DNA from: Nocardioides sambongensis
GTDB lineage: Bacteria > Actinomycetota > Actinomycetes > Propionibacteriales > Nocardioidaceae
Direction: 5' to 3'
Assembly: GCF_006494815.1 (NCBI RefSeq)
Contig: NZ_CP041091.1
Span: 4,044,501-4,108,500 of the forward strand
Length of the DNA: 64,000 nt
The notes beneath the pieces were generated by a model. It worked only from the letters and a program-made list of their open reading frames with translations, had not been told where the DNA came from and searched no databases. The position numbers and the translations under genes are program-made. This document shows, piece after piece, positions 61,393-64,000 of the stretch; the stretch's first letter is position 1; each line of letters opens with the position of its first letter.

Positions 61393-61671
61393 CGGAAGGC
61401 GACACGACGTACGACGCGCAGCGCGCGGCTCAGGAGGCCGAGGAGTTGGCGGGGCGGACGGTGCTGATCCCCGGCGCCGGCGTCCTACGTGGCGGCGCTG
61501 TATGCCTGGCTGGTCTCGGATGCGGCCGTCGGCGTGACCGGCGAGGTCCTAGTGGGTGTCGGTGGGTCGCCGCCAGCCCGCGCTCGACCCACGCGCGGAG
61601 GACGGTGTCGCCCATGAGGCCATGCGCCGATTCTGCAAGGGGCCGCCGACATGGGGTCCTGCGCGACCGGC
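61393..61671. other. Non-coding stretch with possible gene remnant
   Basis: No convincing gene is seen here. On the plus strand one frame reads ITEGDTTYDAQRAAQEAEEL and a little further with normal codon use, then becomes non-protein-like, which may be the edge of a disrupted gene. Confidence 0.3.
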
Positions 61672-63152
61672 TCAGGTGAGTGCGAGTTGGAGCTGGAGGT
61701 GGGCGGGGTGGGGGTAGAGCTCGCCGTGGATGGTGCCGTCGCGGGCGCGGATGAGTTCGACTCTGGTGGTGCCGTGGGGTGTGACGACGCGGGCCAGGCC
61801 ATGCGGGGTGACCCAGCGGTGGGCGGCGAGTCCGAGTGGGTGGACCTGGTAGCCGCCGGTGTGGGTCTTGGTCCGGTGGTGCGCCCTGGTCAACGGGGTG
61901 GTGTTCAGGTCACTCGTCTGACCACTGGTCTGAGCGGGCTGGCCGGGCGGCCCACTGCTGTCGTAGGGGGTGGCGTGGTCCAGGTCCACCCGGCTCGAGA
62001 GGCCGGTGGCGCTGGCGCTGTGCGGGAACCCGTCCCCGGCCGCGTGGCGTAGGAGCACCCGTTGCCGCATGACGGTCGGGTGCTCATAGGCGGTGACGGT
62101 CTGGATGGTGTTGAGGTCGATCACCGGTTGGAGTCGGATCTCGCGGTGTCGGAGCAGGACGGTGAGCTGCTCGAGGAGCAGCGGCCCGAGCCCTTCGACC
62201 CGCGCCACACCACTCACACCGTCTCCGCCGAGGGCCCGCAACGCCAGCGCGGAGAGGTGCACGTGCAGCACCGCCGACCGACGCCGACCCCGCGGCTTGA
62301 CCCCACCCGCGGGCTCATCACGGTCGGCGTGCTCGGCTGGATCGAGGCCGTCGAGGAACGCGACCGCGTCATGCGGCCGGGACAGCAACTCGAACGCTTG
62401 GGCACGCAACTCGCGGCGCGAGGGCTTCTCCTCGCCGTCGGTGGGCTCGGCGTGCTCGGCGAGTGCGTCGGCGAGGTCGTCGAGGACCGCGTCGATCTCG
62501 ACCGCTGTCCCGATCGGGAGGCGGGCGTTGATCCGCCGCGTCCCCGGCTGGGCATCCAGCACGTCAACCGCGTCGCCGGCGCGGGTGCGGGACAACCAGA
62601 CACCGGTCTTGGCGTCCTCCGCAGCGATCCGGGCACGGTGGGCGTCGGGGTCGGCCTCGATCACCTTCGCCTCCGCGACCGTGAGCATCCGCTGTGGACC
62701 CTCGCCGACCGCGGCAGCGACCGCGCGGTCGACCAACCCGACCCGGTCACGGTCCAGTGGCCGGGACAGCTTGGCGGCCTTCAACGCCGCCCACGGCTCG
62801 CACTCCCCGCCAAGCACCCGCGCCCAGGTCAGCGGGAGGCGGTGGCGCAGGTTCAGCACGTCACCGGCGAGGTGACGGGTCGCGATCACACCCTTCTCCA
62901 GTGCGATCGCGAGCTCTCCGAAACAGAGCTCGGCGACCTCCGGCGTTCCCTCACCGCCCACGGCGATCAGCCGGTCCCCGCCGTGCTTGACCGGCACCGC
63001 TCCCGGCATCGCCTGGGGTCCTCCCCGTGCCGGTCGCACCAGGCCAGCACCACCCGGAGCTGCTCGACCTCCATCGCCCGCTGCGCCCGCACCCCTGACT
63101 CCGCCGCAGCCAGCAGCTGCGTTGTCGAGAGATCGTCGGGGAGCGAAGCCAT
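61672..63152 (-). pseudogene. 13E12-repeat/DUF222 HNH endonuclease-like protein, frameshifted
   Basis: ATG 63152 gives MASLPDDLSTTQLLAAAESG and EVEQLRVVLAWCDRHGEDP. The frame then breaks at GGGG on the plus strand (63015-63018); one more base joins it to QAMPGAVPVKHGG and the rest. A DUF222 region (GVIATRHLAGDVLNLRHRLP) and a C-terminal HNH motif (RVDLDHATPYDSSGPP, then TPLTRAHHRTKTHTGGYQVH) are clear. Repaired length is about 493 residues. A perfect SOS box and a -10 TACAAT next to the ATG indicate LexA control and leaderless expression. Confidence 0.85.
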
Positions 63153-63158
63153 GCCTCC

Positions 63159-63180
63159 ATTGTATCGAACACCAGTTCGA
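63159..63180 (-). promoter_or_regulatory. LexA SOS box and -10 of the HNH gene
   Basis: TCGAAC-N4-GTTCGA (63165-63180) is a perfect match to the mycobacterial/actinobacterial SOS box. It abuts TACAAT (minus strand, 63164-63159), whose expected start site is the A of ATG 63152. DNA damage induction is expected. Confidence 0.8.
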
Positions 63181-63253
63181 ATCACTAGCGGCATGCGGCG
63201 CTTGTGACACGGCTTGGGGATGTGGGCGCACCGCCGGACCGTGCGGGAGGATG

Positions 63254-63300
63254 TTGCGGGTGGCGCGCTCACGGCTATAGCCTGGACAAATGTCTGGTCA
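63254..63300 (+). promoter_or_regulatory. Leaderless tetR promoter with overlapping operator motif
   Basis: TTGCGG (63254-63259), 16 bases and TATAGC (63276-63281) predict transcription start at ATG 63290. CTGGACAAATGTCTGGTCA (63282-63300), with dyad GACA-AA-TGTC, overlaps the start codon and matches the motif at 61374. Autorepression is likely. Confidence 0.55.
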
Positions 63301-63886
63301 GGTGTACGAGGCGCCGCGGCGCGGACTCAACCCGCGTCAGGTCGAGACCGTCCAGAAGCTGATGGCCGCCGGGCTGGCCGAGCTGCGCGAGACCGGACGG
63401 GACGCGATGACGATCCGCACCGTCGCCCAACGCGCCGGCGTCTCGCCAGCGACCGCCTACACCTACCTCTCCTCCAAGAACCACCTCTTCGCCGAGCTCT
63501 TCTGGCGCCACCTCGCGGCGGACCAGGAGGCCCCGGTGGCCGGGACCGGCGTCCGCGAGCGGCTGGGCGCGACCTTCGAGGCGCTCACCTCCCGGATCGT
63601 GGAGGAGCCCGAGCTCGCGGCCGCGGTGACGCCGGCGTTGCTCGGCTCGGACCCGGACGTCGAGCGGCTGCGGCTTCGGATCGGCGGGGAGTTCGTCAAC
63701 CGCTTCGAGCGGGCGCTGCGCAATCCCGAGGCGCCCGATGAGCCGGTCGACCCGGCGGTGCTCGACGCACTCGTCCTGATCTGGTCCGGCGCCCTGCTCC
63801 AGGCCGGCATGGGCGTGATCGGCTACGACGACATCGCCGAGCGCCTGGCTTCCGTGGTCTCGGTCCTGCTGCGCGACCGGGCCTGA
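63290..63886 (+). CDS. TetR family transcriptional regulator
   Basis: The 198-residue protein has an N-terminal helix-turn-helix (about residues 15-62; MTIRTVAQRAGVSPATAYTY, then LSSKNHLFAELF) and a helical C-terminal domain. No ribosome-binding site precedes ATG 63290, but a leaderless promoter does; GTG 63302 is an alternative start. The shared 19-bp motif at its own start and upstream of the F420 oxidoreductase suggests that it regulates both. Ligand unknown. Confidence 0.88.
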   Translation: MSGQVYEAPRRGLNPRQVETVQKLMAAGLAELRETGRDAMTIRTVAQRAGVSPATAYTYLSSKNHLFAELFWRHLAADQEAPVAGTGVRERLGATFEALTSRIVEEPELAAAVTPALLGSDPDVERLRLRIGGEFVNRFERALRNPEAPDEPVDPAVLDALVLIWSGALLQAGMGVIGYDDIAERLASVVSVLLRDRA

Positions 63887-63901
63887 CGGATCGGGGCCGC
63901 C

Positions 63902-64000
63902 GTGCGTTACACCGAGCTCGCGGCCGGAACCCCGGTGCTGACCGCCGCGGTGACCGGGCCGGACCTGGCGGCGTCCGGCTACCTGGAGGCCGAGTACCGC
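63902..64000 (+). CDS. Start of a protein, 3' end outside window
   Basis: GTG 63902 opens a frame that stays open to the window end: VRYTELAAGTPVLTAAVTGP, then DLAASGYLEAEYR. It lies 15 bases after the tetR stop, probably in the same transcript. The sequence GYLEAEYR resembles the N-terminus of the alpha/beta-hydrolase-domain family found near LLM oxidoreductases, but 33 residues are too few for certainty. Confidence 0.45.
   Translation, partial: MRYTELAAGTPVLTAAVTGPDLAASGYLEAEYR

Overview
The window is very G+C-rich, densely packed DNA from an actinobacterium. An mce operon, an rpoB-rpoC pair, an IdeR-type DtxR regulator, an F420-type oxidoreductase, a TCGAAC-N4-GTTCGA SOS box and several apparently leaderless promoters all fit Actinomycetota. 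The protein sequences look most like Nocardioides or another Nocardioidaceae member; the genus is an inference from memory, not a search.

Layout. 1-7362: the 3' part of an mce lipid-transporter operon (MceB- to MceF-like proteins, then two Mce-associated membrane proteins, one carrying a degenerate J-like domain). 7363-15086: rpoB and rpoC with promoter candidates and an intergenic hairpin, followed by a structured intergenic repeat (15094-15477). 15482-26032: a locus of five stand-alone condensation/acyltransferase-fold proteins, a GT1-type glycosyltransferase and a DrrAB-type ABC exporter, with no PKS, NRPS or carrier protein; it looks like assembly and export of an acylated (glyco)lipid. 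26078-43207: mixed metabolic genes (geranylgeranyl-reductase-like flavoprotein, tandem Nudix protein, Fe-alcohol dehydrogenase, large FAD/Fe-S oxidase, methyltransferase, topoisomerase IB, macro-domain protein, serC, MocR regulator with a divergent FMN protein, CNNM/CBS protein). 43463-54838: citrate synthase and pdxH, a TetR-controlled heterodimeric ABC exporter, a structured leader RNA, an MFS pump with its MarR regulator, a thioesterase-like protein, IdeR and a sirtuin. 54900-64000: isoaspartyl methyltransferase, a beta-propeller protein, a trans-acting enoyl reductase-like protein, an F420/LLM oxidoreductase operon with two palindromic operators, an SOS-controlled 13E12/HNH protein and a TetR regulator.

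How parts work together. Efflux and envelope functions dominate: Mce import, DrrAB export with acyltransferases, TetR-ABC and MFS-MarR drug-pump modules, each with recognisable operators. Several transcription units share overlapping ATGA/GTGA stop-start junctions, implying translational coupling.

Sequence quality. Nine genes between 26 and 63 kb carry ten apparent single-base deletions, all in or beside G/C runs and all repaired by adding one base. That one-sided pattern looks like uncorrected homopolymer error more than real gene decay. These genes are entered as frameshifted pseudogenes, but they may well be intact in the organism.
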